Positions 44,961-54,771 of a stretch of 64,000 nucleotides of DNA are shown here, piece by piece (within the stretch, counting starts at the first letter, position 1; every line of letters begins with the position of its first letter). A program made the position numbers and the translations under genes. The notes under the pieces are model-generated. The model made no database searches, was not told the DNA's origin, and saw only the letters and a list, made by a program, of their open reading frames with translations. The stretch covers positions 1-64,000 of the forward strand of contig JAJDXG010000054.1 of assembly GCA_022823365.1 (NCBI GenBank). The letters are read 5' to 3'. Source of the DNA: Gemmatimonadota bacterium. GTDB lineage: Bacteria > Gemmatimonadota > Gemmatimonadetes > Longimicrobiales > Gaopeijiaceae.

Positions 44961-46691
44961 ATGGCAAAGAGAACGATGACTCCCTCCGAGGCGCTGGTGG
45001 AGACGCTGGTCGCCGAGGGTGTCACTGACGTCTTCGGGTTGGTGGGATCGGCGTTCATGGACGCCCTGGACCTCTTCCCGGACGCGGGCATCCGCTTCAT
45101 TCCGGTGGCCCACGAGCAGGCCGCCGCGCACGCCGCCGACGGCCTGGCCCGGGTCACGGGGAGACCCCAGGCCTGCATCGCCCAGAACGGGCCCGGCGCC
45201 GCCAACTTCGTCTCGGCGATCGCGGCGGCGTTCTGGGCGCACTCCCCGGTCGTGGCCATCACGCCCGAAACCGGGTCGCTGGGCATCGGCACCGGCGGCT
45301 TCCAGGAGCTTGACCAGATGCCCATGTTCGAGGCGCAGACCGTCTTCCAGGTGCGCGTCAACCGTCCCGAGCGCATGGGCGAACTCGCGCGCCGCTGCTT
45401 CTACCGGGCCAAGCTGGAGCTGGGCCCGACCCATCTGAACATCCCCCGCGACTACTTCTACGGGGACATCGAGGACGAGATCTTCGCGACCCCCACCCTC
45501 GGAGCCGGGCGTCCGCCCCGCGCCGACATCGAGAAGGCGGTCGGCATCCTGAAGGACGCCCGCTATCCGGTCATCGTCTCGGGAGGCGGCGTGAGCCAGG
45601 GCGACGCCGTGAACGAGGTCAGGGCGCTGGCCGAGCACCTGAGCGCGCCGGTGGTCAACACCTACCTGCACAACGACACCTTCCCCTACAGCCACGAGCT
45701 GGGGTGCGGCCCCATCGGCTACTGCGGGTCCAAGGCGGCGATGCGCACCATCGCCAAGGCGGACGTGGTGCTGGCGCTGGGGACGCGGCTCGGCATCTTC
45801 GGTCTCCTTCCCCAGTACGACATGACCTACTGGCCCGAGGACGCCACCCTCATCCAGGTGGACCGGGACGCCAGGCAGTGGGGCATGAGCAAGATCCCCG
45901 CGCTTTTCTCGGTTGCGGATGTCGGGGAGTACGCCGCGGAGCTGCTGGAGGAGCTGAGGGCGGCGCTGCCGAACGCGGAGAGGAACGAGGAGCGCATCGC
46001 CGATGTCGCGCGTGAAAAGCGGGCCTGGGACGACGAACTCGAGACGTGGTCCTCCTCCACGGACAGCTTCATGCATCCGCGGCGCTTCCTGTGGGAGTTC
46101 ACGCGCGCGCTCCCAGGGGACGCGCTGGTCACCACGGACATCGGCAACACCTGCTCGATCAGCAACGGGTACCTCAGGTTCGACGGCCCCCGGCAGCATC
46201 TCGCCGCGCTGACCTGGGGGAACTGCGGCTTCGCCTACGGGGCCGCCCTCGGCGCAAAGGTCGGCAACCGCGGCGCGCCGGTCTTCGCCATTCAGGGAGA
46301 CGGCGCCTGGGGCATCAGCGGGCTGAGCGAGGTCATGACCGCGGTGCGCGAAGACATCCCCGTTATCGCCGTCGTCATCAACAACCACGAATGGGGCGCA
46401 GAGAAGAAGAACCAGATCGACTTCTACGACAACCGTTTCGTCGGCACCAACCTGCGCGCCAATCCGGACTTCGCCGAGGTGGCCGAGGCAATGGGGGCGA
46501 AGGGCTACCGGGTCGAAGACTACCGGCACGTGAAGGACGTGGTGCGCGACGCCATCGCGAGCGGCCGGCCCTGCGTCATCAACGCGGTCGTCGAAGGCGG
46601 CGCGAGGGTGCTCGCCGAGCCCTTCCGCCGGGACGCGCTGGCGATGCCGACCCGTCATCTGCAGAAGTACGCACACCTGAGCCTGGACTAG
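44961..46691 (+). CDS. xsc: Sulfoacetaldehyde acetyltransferase Xsc
   Basis: This TPP enzyme converts sulfoacetaldehyde and phosphate to acetyl phosphate and sulfite. The 576-residue protein is of the acetolactate synthase superfamily: catalytic Glu52 in VAHEQAAAHAADG, the TPP/Mg motif GDGAWGISGLSEVMTAVRED, and the Xsc-like regions IGYCGSKAAM and NNHEWGAEKKNQIDFYDNRF (nt 46380-46440). Tpa follows 23 bp later, and pta lies at 54772; the three make the route from taurine to acetyl-CoA. No sulfite exporter or sulfite dehydrogenase is visible in the window, so the fate of sulfite is open. Acetolactate synthase is less likely because of the neighbouring gene and the motifs listed. Confidence 0.92.
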   Translation: MAKRTMTPSEALVETLVAEGVTDVFGLVGSAFMDALDLFPDAGIRFIPVAHEQAAAHAADGLARVTGRPQACIAQNGPGAANFVSAIAAAFWAHSPVVAITPETGSLGIGTGGFQELDQMPMFEAQTVFQVRVNRPERMGELARRCFYRAKLELGPTHLNIPRDYFYGDIEDEIFATPTLGAGRPPRADIEKAVGILKDARYPVIVSGGGVSQGDAVNEVRALAEHLSAPVVNTYLHNDTFPYSHELGCGPIGYCGSKAAMRTIAKADVVLALGTRLGIFGLLPQYDMTYWPEDATLIQVDRDARQWGMSKIPALFSVADVGEYAAELLEELRAALPNAERNEERIADVAREKRAWDDELETWSSSTDSFMHPRRFLWEFTRALPGDALVTTDIGNTCSISNGYLRFDGPRQHLAALTWGNCGFAYGAALGAKVGNRGAPVFAIQGDGAWGISGLSEVMTAVREDIPVIAVVINNHEWGAEKKNQIDFYDNRFVGTNLRANPDFAEVAEAMGAKGYRVEDYRHVKDVVRDAIASGRPCVINAVVEGGARVLAEPFRRDALAMPTRHLQKYAHLSLD

Positions 46692-46714
46692 GCGCCCATA
46701 CCGGAGGAAACCAG

Positions 46715-48109
46715 ATGTCCGACACCCAGGCGCTGCTCGCCGACTACGACGTCCAGGATGTCATCGAGAAGGACAGGAAGCACCTCTGGCACCATCTGTT
46801 TCAGCACAGCGTCTTCGAGACCCAGGACCCGCAGGTCTTCGTGGAGGGAGAGGGAGCGCGGGTCCGGGACATCCACGGGAACGAGTATCTCGACGGCGCC
46901 TCGGGCGGCGTCTGGTGCGTCAACGTCGGTCACGGGCGCGAGAGTATCGCGAGGGTGGTCTACGAGCAGCTGATGCGCCTGCCCTACTATGCCGGCGTGG
47001 TCGGCACCGTCCCTGCGGCCCAGTACGCGAGCGCGCTGGCGGAATGGCTGCCGGAACTGGACCACGTCTACTTCGCCAACAGCGGCTCGGAGGCCAACGA
47101 GAAGGCGATCAAGATGGTTCGCCAGATCGCGCACCTGAACGGCACCGGGAAGCACAGGATCCTCTACCGGGACCGGGACTATCACGGGACCACCATCGGC
47201 TGCCTCGCGGCGAGCGGACAGGAGGAGCGCAAGGAGGCCTACGGGCCGTTCCCCGACGGGTTCGCGGGGATACCCCACGCCATGTGTTACCGCTGTCCCT
47301 TCGGCAAGACCTATCCGGACTGCAACATCGAGTGCGCGCGCGCCCTGGGGGACGCCATCGAGGCGGAGGGGCCCGACACGGTGGGCGGGGTCATTCTCGA
47401 ACCCATCACGGCGGGCGGGGGCGTCATTCCGCCGGTGGACGAATACTACACGATCGTCCGCGAGATATGCGACGAATACGGTGTGATTCTGATCATCGAC
47501 GAAGTCGTATGCGGATTCGGGCGCACCGGGACCATGTTCGGGTACGAGCACTACGACTTCGTGCCCGACATCGTCACCATGGCCAAGGGCATGGCCAGCT
47601 CCTACGCGCCGATTTCGGCGGCGGCCGTGCGCGGAGAAGTGTTCGACACCTTCCTCGAGGACCCGAGCGAGAAGTACCACTACTTCAGGGACATCAGCAC
47701 CTACGGCGGATGCACCGCGGGCTTCGCCGCCGCCCTGGAGAACCTGCGCATCATCGAGGAAGAGGATCTGATCGAGAACAGCCGCGTGATGGGGGCGTAC
47801 CTGCTGGACCGCCTGCGCGAGCTGTCCGACCACCCGCACGTGGGCGACGTGCGCGGCAGGGGCCTGTTCGCAGGCGTGGAACTGGTGGAGGACAAGGCTT
47901 CCAAGGCGCCCGTGGGCGAGGACGTGATGATGGCGGTGGTGAAAAAGGCCGCCGAGGAGGGCGTCCTGGTGGGCAAGACCACGCGCAGCGTCCCCGGCCT
48001 GAACAACACCGTCAACATGGCCCCGCCGCTCATCGTCACCAAGGCGGACGTCGACGAGCTGGTGGATGCCGTGCAGGCCGGGATCGAGCACGGGTGCCGG
48101 GACCTCTGA
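46715..48109 (+). CDS. tpa: Taurine:pyruvate aminotransferase Tpa
   Basis: Tpa moves the amino group of taurine to pyruvate, giving sulfoacetaldehyde and alanine. The 464-residue product is a class III, PLP-dependent aminotransferase. The start ATG 46715 has GGAGGAAA upstream. Visible motifs are FANSGSEANEKAIKM, DRDYHGTTIG, IIDEVVCGFGRTG, and the PLP Lys291 in TMAKGMASSYAPISA; FRDISTYGGCTAGFAAALEN (nt 47685-47744) is typical of Tpa. It follows xsc in one operon and gives it substrate. Alanine produced here would need alanine dehydrogenase or export; a Na+/alanine symporter is encoded downstream at 55804. Confidence 0.92.
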   Translation: MSDTQALLADYDVQDVIEKDRKHLWHHLFQHSVFETQDPQVFVEGEGARVRDIHGNEYLDGASGGVWCVNVGHGRESIARVVYEQLMRLPYYAGVVGTVPAAQYASALAEWLPELDHVYFANSGSEANEKAIKMVRQIAHLNGTGKHRILYRDRDYHGTTIGCLAASGQEERKEAYGPFPDGFAGIPHAMCYRCPFGKTYPDCNIECARALGDAIEAEGPDTVGGVILEPITAGGGVIPPVDEYYTIVREICDEYGVILIIDEVVCGFGRTGTMFGYEHYDFVPDIVTMAKGMASSYAPISAAAVRGEVFDTFLEDPSEKYHYFRDISTYGGCTAGFAAALENLRIIEEEDLIENSRVMGAYLLDRLRELSDHPHVGDVRGRGLFAGVELVEDKASKAPVGEDVMMAVVKKAAEEGVLVGKTTRSVPGLNNTVNMAPPLIVTKADVDELVDAVQAGIEHGCRDL

Positions 48110-48188
48110 GAGAAATCCCGGGCCGAGGCAGCATCGGGCCTGTGATCGCCGGTGCAACAGACGGACCAACGGACGGGAGAAGCCGACG

Positions 48189-49916
48189 ATGAACCGTACA
48201 CGCCAGCCTCAGGGCCTGCTTCAAGCCGCGATCGTCCTGATGGCCGCCGGGGTGGCCGCGTGCGCCATGCCGGCGCCGGTGCTCGAAGTCGACACGATCT
48301 ACCTGAACGGGCAGATCGTCACGATGGATGCGGAGGCGCGCACCGTGGAGGCCGTGGCGGTGCGAGGCGACGAAATCGTGGCGGTCGGGAGCGACGCCGA
48401 GGTGGGATTGATGGCCGGTCCCGGCACCCGCGTCGTCGACCTGGAAGGCAGGGCGATGACACCCGGCTTCTACGCCCCCCACGACCATTTCCCGTGGGCG
48501 GGGGCCATCGCGGTCACCACGGTGAACTTGAACAGCCCGCCCATGGGGCCTGTGCAGAACATCGACGGCCTCGTGGCCGCGCTCAGGGAGAAGGCCGCCG
48601 AGACCCCGGCGGGCGACTGGATCCAGGGGTGGGGCTACGACGACACCCTGATCGAGGACCAGCGCCACCCCGACCGCCACGACCTCGACCGGGTGTCGAC
48701 CGAGCACCCCATCTACATCAGCCACACCTCCGGCCACCTGGGCGTGGCCAACACCATGGCGCTCGGCATGGCGGGCATCAACGCCGACACGCAGCCGCCC
48801 CCGGGCGGTGTCATCCGCCACGAAGCCGACACCGGCGAGCCGGACGGGGTGCTCGAGGAGACGGCCGCCTGGATGGTGATGGGCATCGTGCCGCCCGCGA
48901 CCGTCGAACAGAAGCTGGAAGGTTTCAGGCGCGCTGTGCAGATCTACGTCGAGCAGGGCGTGACCACCACCGTCATCACCGGGGGGACGGCCGACAACGT
49001 CATCGACCTGCAGATGGCCCGGCGGGAGGGACTCCTCGCCCTCCGGGTCGTGACCATGGTGAGCAAGGCCGCCCCCGGATTCCAGTCACCGGCGGAGGCG
49101 GGCGGCTTCGTCTCCGGCTTCGGCGACGATCGTCTGAAGCTGGGGGGCATCAAGATCGTCCAGGACGGCTCCAACCAGGGCTTCACCGGCTACTTCACCG
49201 AACCGTACCATACGCCCTTCAACGGCGATCCCGAGTGGCGCGGCTACCCCGCCCGCAGCCGGGAGGACCTCACGGCCATGGTGAAGGGGCTGCACCGGGC
49301 CGGCTACCAGATCGCCATCCACGGCAACGGCGATGCCGCCATCGACGACATCATCCATGCCTTCCGCGAAGCCCAGCGCGACTTTCCGCGCGAGGACGCG
49401 CGCCATCGCATCGAGCACTGCCAGATGGTGCGCAAGGACCAGCTCGACGAGATCGCCGAACTGGGCATCACGCCCTCGTTCTTCGTCGGGCACGTGTTCT
49501 ACTGGGGCGACCGGCACCGCGACATCTTCATGGGTCCGGAGCGCGCCGCGGGTATCAGTCCCCTCAAGTCGTCCATCGACCGGGGCATTCGCTTCACGGT
49601 GCACGACGACACCCCGGTGACGCCGGTGGATCCGCTGCAGCTCATCTGGGTGTCGGTAAACCGCCTGACCCGCAGCGACCAGGTGCTCGGACCCGAGGAG
49701 CGGGTCTCGCCGCTGGAGGCGATGCGGGCGATGACCATCGACGCCGCCTGGCAGAACTTCGAGGAGGACATCAAGGGGTCGATCGAGGCGGGCAAACTGG
49801 CGGACCTCGTCATCCTGTCCGACAACCCGCTGACCGTGGATCCCCTCACCATCCGCGAGATCCAGGTGCTCGAAACCATCGTCGGAGGAGAGACCGTCTA
49901 CCTGCGTGGGGACTGA
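48189..49916 (+). CDS. Amidohydrolase family 3 (YtcJ-like) lipoprotein, copy 2
   Basis: The 575-residue product has a lipobox (LMAAGVAAC) and is paralogous to the gene at 43084-44790 throughout: compare GYDDTLIEDQRHP with GYDDSLLEEGRHP, and TPPxGG regions in both. Metal-binding His residues lie in GFYAPHDHF, SHTSGHLGVAN, IAIHGNGDAAID and HRIEHCQMV; the C-terminus has GSIEAGKLADLVILSDNPL. The start ATG 48189 is 79 bp after tpa on the same strand, so it probably belongs to the xsc-tpa operon. The first motif reads HDH where copy 1 has HGH, and the residue before it differs (Pro for Ser), which may mean a different substrate. Conjugated taurine is a candidate. Confidence 0.85.
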   Translation: MNRTRQPQGLLQAAIVLMAAGVAACAMPAPVLEVDTIYLNGQIVTMDAEARTVEAVAVRGDEIVAVGSDAEVGLMAGPGTRVVDLEGRAMTPGFYAPHDHFPWAGAIAVTTVNLNSPPMGPVQNIDGLVAALREKAAETPAGDWIQGWGYDDTLIEDQRHPDRHDLDRVSTEHPIYISHTSGHLGVANTMALGMAGINADTQPPPGGVIRHEADTGEPDGVLEETAAWMVMGIVPPATVEQKLEGFRRAVQIYVEQGVTTTVITGGTADNVIDLQMARREGLLALRVVTMVSKAAPGFQSPAEAGGFVSGFGDDRLKLGGIKIVQDGSNQGFTGYFTEPYHTPFNGDPEWRGYPARSREDLTAMVKGLHRAGYQIAIHGNGDAAIDDIIHAFREAQRDFPREDARHRIEHCQMVRKDQLDEIAELGITPSFFVGHVFYWGDRHRDIFMGPERAAGISPLKSSIDRGIRFTVHDDTPVTPVDPLQLIWVSVNRLTRSDQVLGPEERVSPLEAMRAMTIDAAWQNFEEDIKGSIEAGKLADLVILSDNPLTVDPLTIREIQVLETIVGGETVYLRGD

Positions 49917-50295
49917 CCGCGCGGCTGGAAGACCTGTCTCGCGACCATTCGCGACACGCGTGCACGTTGCACGGTCGTTTGTCCCGCGGCGCGTAACCGA
50001 GTCCGGGGCACAGGTTTGCGAAGGGGGAGCCCAATCCCCACAATCAGAGGACGCTCGCCTCCCCCAACCCCCGCACGTCGAAGTGCATCCGTAAGCCCGC
50101 GCATGGGAGGAAGAACGCGTCGGGGTGGCGAGACCGGCTTTCCGCCGCGCCTCGCGGGCCGCGAATCCGAATCGAGCACGGGTTCCAGCCAGGCAGCCGG
50201 GACAGTGGCCAGGTCCGGCCGCTCTTCCGCGTTGCGACCCGCGTGGCAGGCCCAAGGAACCGCAGTTGGAGTCCGCAGACTCCAGGGAGGTTGCT
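49917..50295. other. 379-bp gap before susC
   Basis: I see no gene in this stretch. An open frame continues upstream of susC from 50125, but it is Arg/Ala-rich without an export signal and is judged non-coding. Small dyads occur: two TCGCGA palindromes at 49939 and 49949, and CGTGCA/TGCACG at 49959-49973. They could serve as operator or promoter elements, but no good sigma-70 pair was found. Confidence 0.5.
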
Positions 50296-53200
50296 GTGAA
50301 ACCGTTCATCGTTCTTCTTCTCCTGTTCGCCTGCTTCGCTCAGGCGACCGCAGCCCAGTCGGTATCGTTCGACCCGCAGCCGACGCTGGTCCTGGAGGTT
50401 GCTCCCGCCGAGGTGGACGCGCGTCCGGTCCCCGTGCAGGGCACCGTCACCGGCACGGTCACCGACGCGGGAACCGGGCAGCCCATCGCGGCGGTGCAGA
50501 TGTCCGTCGTGGGCACCGGTCTGGGCGGGCTTACCAACGCGGATGGCCGCTATCTGATCGCGAACGTGCCCGACGGGCCGCAGACCCTGCGCGCGGAACG
50601 GGTGGGGTATGCGACCGTCGACGTGGCGGTCACGATCGCGGCCGACCAGACGCTCGTGCAGGACTTTCTCCTCTCCGAGCAGGCCTTCGCGCTGGACGAA
50701 ATCGTCGTCACCGGCGTACCCGGCGGGACCCGCAGGCGCGCCATCGGCAACTCGGTGAGCACCGTCGAGGCCGCGGCCATTACCGAACTGGCGCCGGTCG
50801 AGGACGTGCAGACCCTTCTGCGCGGCCGAACCCCCAGCGTGAACATGATGGGCGGCGGCATGGTGGGGCAGGGTCCCCGCATGCGCATCCGGGGAGCGTC
50901 CACCTTCTCGCTCAACGGCCAGCCCCTCATCTACATCGACGGCGTGCGGGCCAACAACGACGAGACCACCGGCTACACCTTCGGCAACAACGCCGGCGTG
51001 CGCTCGATCCTCACCAGCCTCGACCCCGAGCAGATCGAGCGGATCGAGGTGCTCAAGGGCCCGGCGGCGGCGACGCTCTACGGCACGGAGGCCTCGCGCG
51101 GCGTGATCAACGTCATCACCAAGCGGGGCCAGGAAGGCGGCGCCCGGGTCGACCTCATGGTCCGGCAGGGCGTGAACTGGATGGCCGACAAGCAGGGCAA
51201 GGTGGGGTACGACAACTACTGGACCGACCCGGCCAGTGGGCAGATCCACACCCTGAACATGCTGGACTACCACGACGGCCTCGGCAACGACATCTACACG
51301 CCGGGCTCCGTCCAGGCGTACAGCGCCAGCCTGAGCGGCGGCTCGGCGGACACGCGCTACTTCCTTTCGAGCACCTATGCCGACGAGACCGGCATCCTGA
51401 ACTACAACTGGCAGAAGAAGTTCAACCTGCGCACCAACATCGAGACCGAGCTTTCCGACAACCTGGGCCTCGCCGTGAACATGGGGTACACCAACTCACG
51501 GGACCGCCTGGTGCGCGACGGCTTCGGAAGCATCACCGAGGGCGTGGAGTTCGGGAGTCCCCGGCTTCTGCCCGAGCACTGGTGCCGCACCAGCAACAAC
51601 AGCTTCGGCTGCGGACTCCTGCACGGCTACAATCGCTACGACATGCCGGTGCGGGACCAGACCAACTTCAACCACCAGTACCTCAACCGGTTCACCGGCG
51701 GCCTGACCTTCAACCACGAGGCGCTCGGTTTCCTCACCACCCGGCTCACCACGGGTATCGACTTCACCGGCGAGCAGAATGTGGCTTTCCGGGAATACCA
51801 GACCAGCGACACCGCGGTCGTGTCGCTCGGCGCGAACAACCGGAGGGGCTTCCGCAACGAGGGGCACTTCACCCACTTCCGCACGACCACCGACTTCTCC
51901 ACCACCGCCAACCTGAACGTCTCTTCGGCGCTGACGACGTCCACGTCGGTGGGCGTTCAGTACTACACGCGCACCACGACCTTCCTCTCGGCCACGGGAC
52001 AGCAATTCGCCGGTCCCGGCCTGAGCACCATCACCTCCACCTCGATCCCCGGGGTGCCGGCCAACAACCGCATCTCCGACAACACCCTCGGCACCTACGT
52101 CCAGGAGACGCTGGGGTGGAATGACCGCCTCTTCCTGACCGGCGCCGTGCGCGTGGACAACAACAGCGCCTTCGGCAACGACATCAGGTTCGTGACCTAC
52201 CCGAAGGCGTCGCTCTCATGGGTGATGAACGAGGAGGGATGGTTCCAGGACAGCGCGCCCGCATGGCTGAACACCCTGCGGCTGCGCCTGGCGTGGGGGG
52301 AATCGGGCGAGCAGCCCGCGTCGTTCTCGGCGCTGCGCACCTGGGCGGCCGTGACCGGTCCCCGGAGCACAGCCGGCGTGACGCCCAACACGGTCGGGAA
52401 CCCGGACCTGACCGCCGAGGTCGGGCAGGAAACCGAGGTCGGATTCGACGCCGATCTCCTCGACAGTCGCCTGGGACTTCAGTTCACCTATTACAACAAG
52501 CTGACCAGGGGCGCGATTCTCGAACGGGACCTGCCCCCCTCCAGCGGTTTCACCGGAGCCCAGTTCGTGAACGCGGGCGAGATCACCAACTCCGGCCTGG
52601 AAGTCTCGCTCGACGCCCAGCTCGTCGAGACGTCGGGCCTGAGCTGGGATGTCGGCCTGAACTTCTCCAGCAACAGCTCGGAGATCCTGCAGCTCTCCGG
52701 GGAAGCGGGCGACACCACCATCGTCTTCAACAGCTGGAGCTCGATGGAGCACCGGGTGGGCCATCCGCCCTACAGCTGGTTCGGCGTGGACGTGGTCAGT
52801 TCGGACCTGGACGCCAACGGCAACACCGTCAACGCCCAGTGCAGCGACGGGCAGGGTGGCACCACGCCCTGCTTCGACGCCGGCGGGACCACCATCGCTC
52901 CCCGGGTCTTCCTGGGCCGGGCCATCGCGCCCTACGAGATCTCGCTCACGTCCGACATCGCCGTCGGCAACAGCCTGCGCTTTCACGTCCTGATCACCTC
53001 CGAGCAGGGCCACAAGCGCTTCGACAACACGCTCCGCCAGCGCTGCCGCCTGTACCGGGTCTGCCGGTCGAACCATCATCCCCAGGAGTGGGATCCGATC
53101 ATGAAGGCGACGGTCGAGAGCAGCGATCAGATCATCGACTCGTGGGTCAACGACGTGAGCTTCATCCGGCTCAAGGCGGTCTCCATGACCTACGACCTGC

Positions 53201-53388
53201 CCGAGCAGTACCGCTTCGGCTCGAGCCGCGCCGTCCTCCAGATCGCGGCCCAGCATCTCTTCACGTTGACGGATTGGACCGCTTCGGACCCCGAGGTGAT
53301 GTTCTCGAGCGGCGGCAGAGCCTTCATGGCGCAGAACAACCTGCCGTTGCCACAGCAGATCACCGCTTCGGTCCGCTTCAGCTTCTGA
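50296..53388 (+). CDS. SusC/RagA-type TonB-linked outer-membrane protein
   Basis: The 1030-residue product starts at GTG 50296 with AGGGAGG five bases upstream, and has a signal peptide (FIVLLLLFACFAQATAAQ). A CarboxypepD_reg domain (GTVTGTVTDAGTGQPIAAVQM split over nt 50440-50500) precedes the plug (LDEIVVTGVPGG, PLIYIDGVRANN, GPAAATLYGTEASRGVINVITKRG over nt 51058-51129) and barrel. It works with the SusD-like lipoprotein that follows 19 bp later to take up an oligomeric or bulky nutrient through the outer membrane. Its place between the taurine genes and pta suggests that the cargo could be a taurine conjugate or another substrate of that pathway, but no sequence feature reveals it. Confidence 0.9.
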   Translation: MKPFIVLLLLFACFAQATAAQSVSFDPQPTLVLEVAPAEVDARPVPVQGTVTGTVTDAGTGQPIAAVQMSVVGTGLGGLTNADGRYLIANVPDGPQTLRAERVGYATVDVAVTIAADQTLVQDFLLSEQAFALDEIVVTGVPGGTRRRAIGNSVSTVEAAAITELAPVEDVQTLLRGRTPSVNMMGGGMVGQGPRMRIRGASTFSLNGQPLIYIDGVRANNDETTGYTFGNNAGVRSILTSLDPEQIERIEVLKGPAAATLYGTEASRGVINVITKRGQEGGARVDLMVRQGVNWMADKQGKVGYDNYWTDPASGQIHTLNMLDYHDGLGNDIYTPGSVQAYSASLSGGSADTRYFLSSTYADETGILNYNWQKKFNLRTNIETELSDNLGLAVNMGYTNSRDRLVRDGFGSITEGVEFGSPRLLPEHWCRTSNNSFGCGLLHGYNRYDMPVRDQTNFNHQYLNRFTGGLTFNHEALGFLTTRLTTGIDFTGEQNVAFREYQTSDTAVVSLGANNRRGFRNEGHFTHFRTTTDFSTTANLNVSSALTTSTSVGVQYYTRTTTFLSATGQQFAGPGLSTITSTSIPGVPANNRISDNTLGTYVQETLGWNDRLFLTGAVRVDNNSAFGNDIRFVTYPKASLSWVMNEEGWFQDSAPAWLNTLRLRLAWGESGEQPASFSALRTWAAVTGPRSTAGVTPNTVGNPDLTAEVGQETEVGFDADLLDSRLGLQFTYYNKLTRGAILERDLPPSSGFTGAQFVNAGEITNSGLEVSLDAQLVETSGLSWDVGLNFSSNSSEILQLSGEAGDTTIVFNSWSSMEHRVGHPPYSWFGVDVVSSDLDANGNTVNAQCSDGQGGTTPCFDAGGTTIAPRVFLGRAIAPYEISLTSDIAVGNSLRFHVLITSEQGHKRFDNTLRQRCRLYRVCRSNHHPQEWDPIMKATVESSDQIIDSWVNDVSFIRLKAVSMTYDLPEQYRFGSSRAVLQIAAQHLFTLTDWTASDPEVMFSSGGRAFMAQNNLPLPQQITASVRFSF

Positions 53389-53413
53389 GCCCGACAAAGA
53401 GGAGAATGTGATC

Positions 53414-54691
53414 ATGCATATCAAGACGATTCCATTGACGACCCGGGCTCTCGCATGCGCCGCGCTGGTGGCCTTCTCCGCCGCGTGCGACGTGGACAGC
53501 CTTCTCGAAGTCACCGACCCCAGCCGCCTGCTCTCGGAGAACGTGGAGATTCCCGCCCAGGCCGGAGCGCTCATGAACGGCCTCGAGGCCGACTTCCTGT
53601 GCGCCCACGGTGCGTTCCTGGTCGTGACCGCGGACCTGAGCGACGAATACGAAGACACCAACGCCGGCGGCGACAACTGGTCGCTGGACCGCCGCCGCCC
53701 CCAGGGCCAGAACGCCTGGGCCGACAACGACTGCACCGGGTTCCTGCCTTCGGGCTACGTTCCCGCGTCGCGAGCGCGATGGGTGGCCGACAACCTCGTG
53801 AACCTGCTCGAGAGCTGGAGCGACGCAGAGGTCGCCATGCGCACCCAGCGGCTCGCCAGGGCCTCTCTGCTGGCCGGGTTCAGCCTCTCCATGCTGGGAG
53901 CGGCGCACTGCACGATCGCCCTGGACAGCGGCCCGGAGATCACCTCCGTCGAGGCCTTCGCCCAGGCGGAGCAGCGGTTCTCGAACGCGCTGCAGCACGC
54001 GCAGAGTTCCGGGGCGGGCGACATCGCCAACGCGGCGCTGGTGGGCCGCGCCCGGGCGAAGCTCTACCAGGGAGATGGCCAGGGTGCTGTCGCGGACGCC
54101 AGGCAGGTGCCCGAGGGCTTCCGCATGGACATCTATCCTTCGGACGCGCCCAATCGGCTGAACAACCGCATCTGGGCCACAAACCTGTTCAACTTCAGCT
54201 TCGGCGTGGCCCCGTGGACGCGCGAGCTGATGACCGGCGGCGTGCTGGATCCGCGCACCATCACGTACGACACCGGCCAGAACACCGGCTGGGCGCCGGG
54301 CAACGTGTGGGGCCAGAGCAAGTACACGTCGGCAAGTTCGCCGATGCCGATCGCCCGCTGGGAGGAGGCGCAGTTGATCATCGCCGAGGTCGTGGGCGGT
54401 GACGAAGCCGTTGGCATCATCGACGGACTGCGCGACGCGCACGGGCTGCCCCACTTCATGGGCATGGGCGAGGCCGAGATTCGCCAGGCGGTCATCGACG
54501 AGCGGCAGCGCGAGCTGTGGTTCGAAGGGTTCCGGGCGTACGACATTCACCGCCTGAACCTGCCCCTGGTTCCCGCTCCGGGCGAGCCGTATCAACTGGG
54601 CGTCAAGGGTGGGTCGTACGGGGACCAGACCTGCATCCCGATCCCGATCATCGAGACCTTCAACAACCCGGTCATCCGGGGAGGAGCGTAG
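53414..54691 (+). CDS. SusD/RagB-like outer-membrane lipoprotein
   Basis: The product is about 425 residues with a lipobox (AALVAFSAAC). The start is ATG 53414 (GTG 53408 is in frame), with AGGAGA upstream. The SusD pattern is present: a helical TPR-like region, then ARWEEAQLIIAEVVGG and the C-terminal IRQAVIDERQRELWFEGFRAYDIHRL (nt 54480-54555), and a final domain ending PIPIIETFNNPVI. SusD lids the SusC barrel and helps bind ligand. It is 19 bp downstream of susC in the same operon. At 425 residues it is shorter than most SusD proteins of Bacteroidota. Confidence 0.88.
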   Translation: MHIKTIPLTTRALACAALVAFSAACDVDSLLEVTDPSRLLSENVEIPAQAGALMNGLEADFLCAHGAFLVVTADLSDEYEDTNAGGDNWSLDRRRPQGQNAWADNDCTGFLPSGYVPASRARWVADNLVNLLESWSDAEVAMRTQRLARASLLAGFSLSMLGAAHCTIALDSGPEITSVEAFAQAEQRFSNALQHAQSSGAGDIANAALVGRARAKLYQGDGQGAVADARQVPEGFRMDIYPSDAPNRLNNRIWATNLFNFSFGVAPWTRELMTGGVLDPRTITYDTGQNTGWAPGNVWGQSKYTSASSPMPIARWEEAQLIIAEVVGGDEAVGIIDGLRDAHGLPHFMGMGEAEIRQAVIDERQRELWFEGFRAYDIHRLNLPLVPAPGEPYQLGVKGGSYGDQTCIPIPIIETFNNPVIRGGA

Positions 54692-54771
54692 GGTAGGGAA
54701 CAGCGGCGCCGCGCTTCGTACGAGTCCGGACGCGCACTGATCGTCCCTGGTCGCTGACGACACGGGTCGAT

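Noticed and set aside
44961-46691. Acetolactate synthase (ilvB) as identity of the TPP enzyme
   Set aside because: The neighbouring Tpa and Pta and the Xsc-like motifs (GYCGSKAAM, WGAEKKNQ) fit sulfoacetaldehyde acetyltransferase better; no ilvN or ilvC is near.
48152-49996. 614-residue Arg-rich frame overlapping the second amidohydrolase
   Set aside because: It is the +1 shadow of a well-supported gene.
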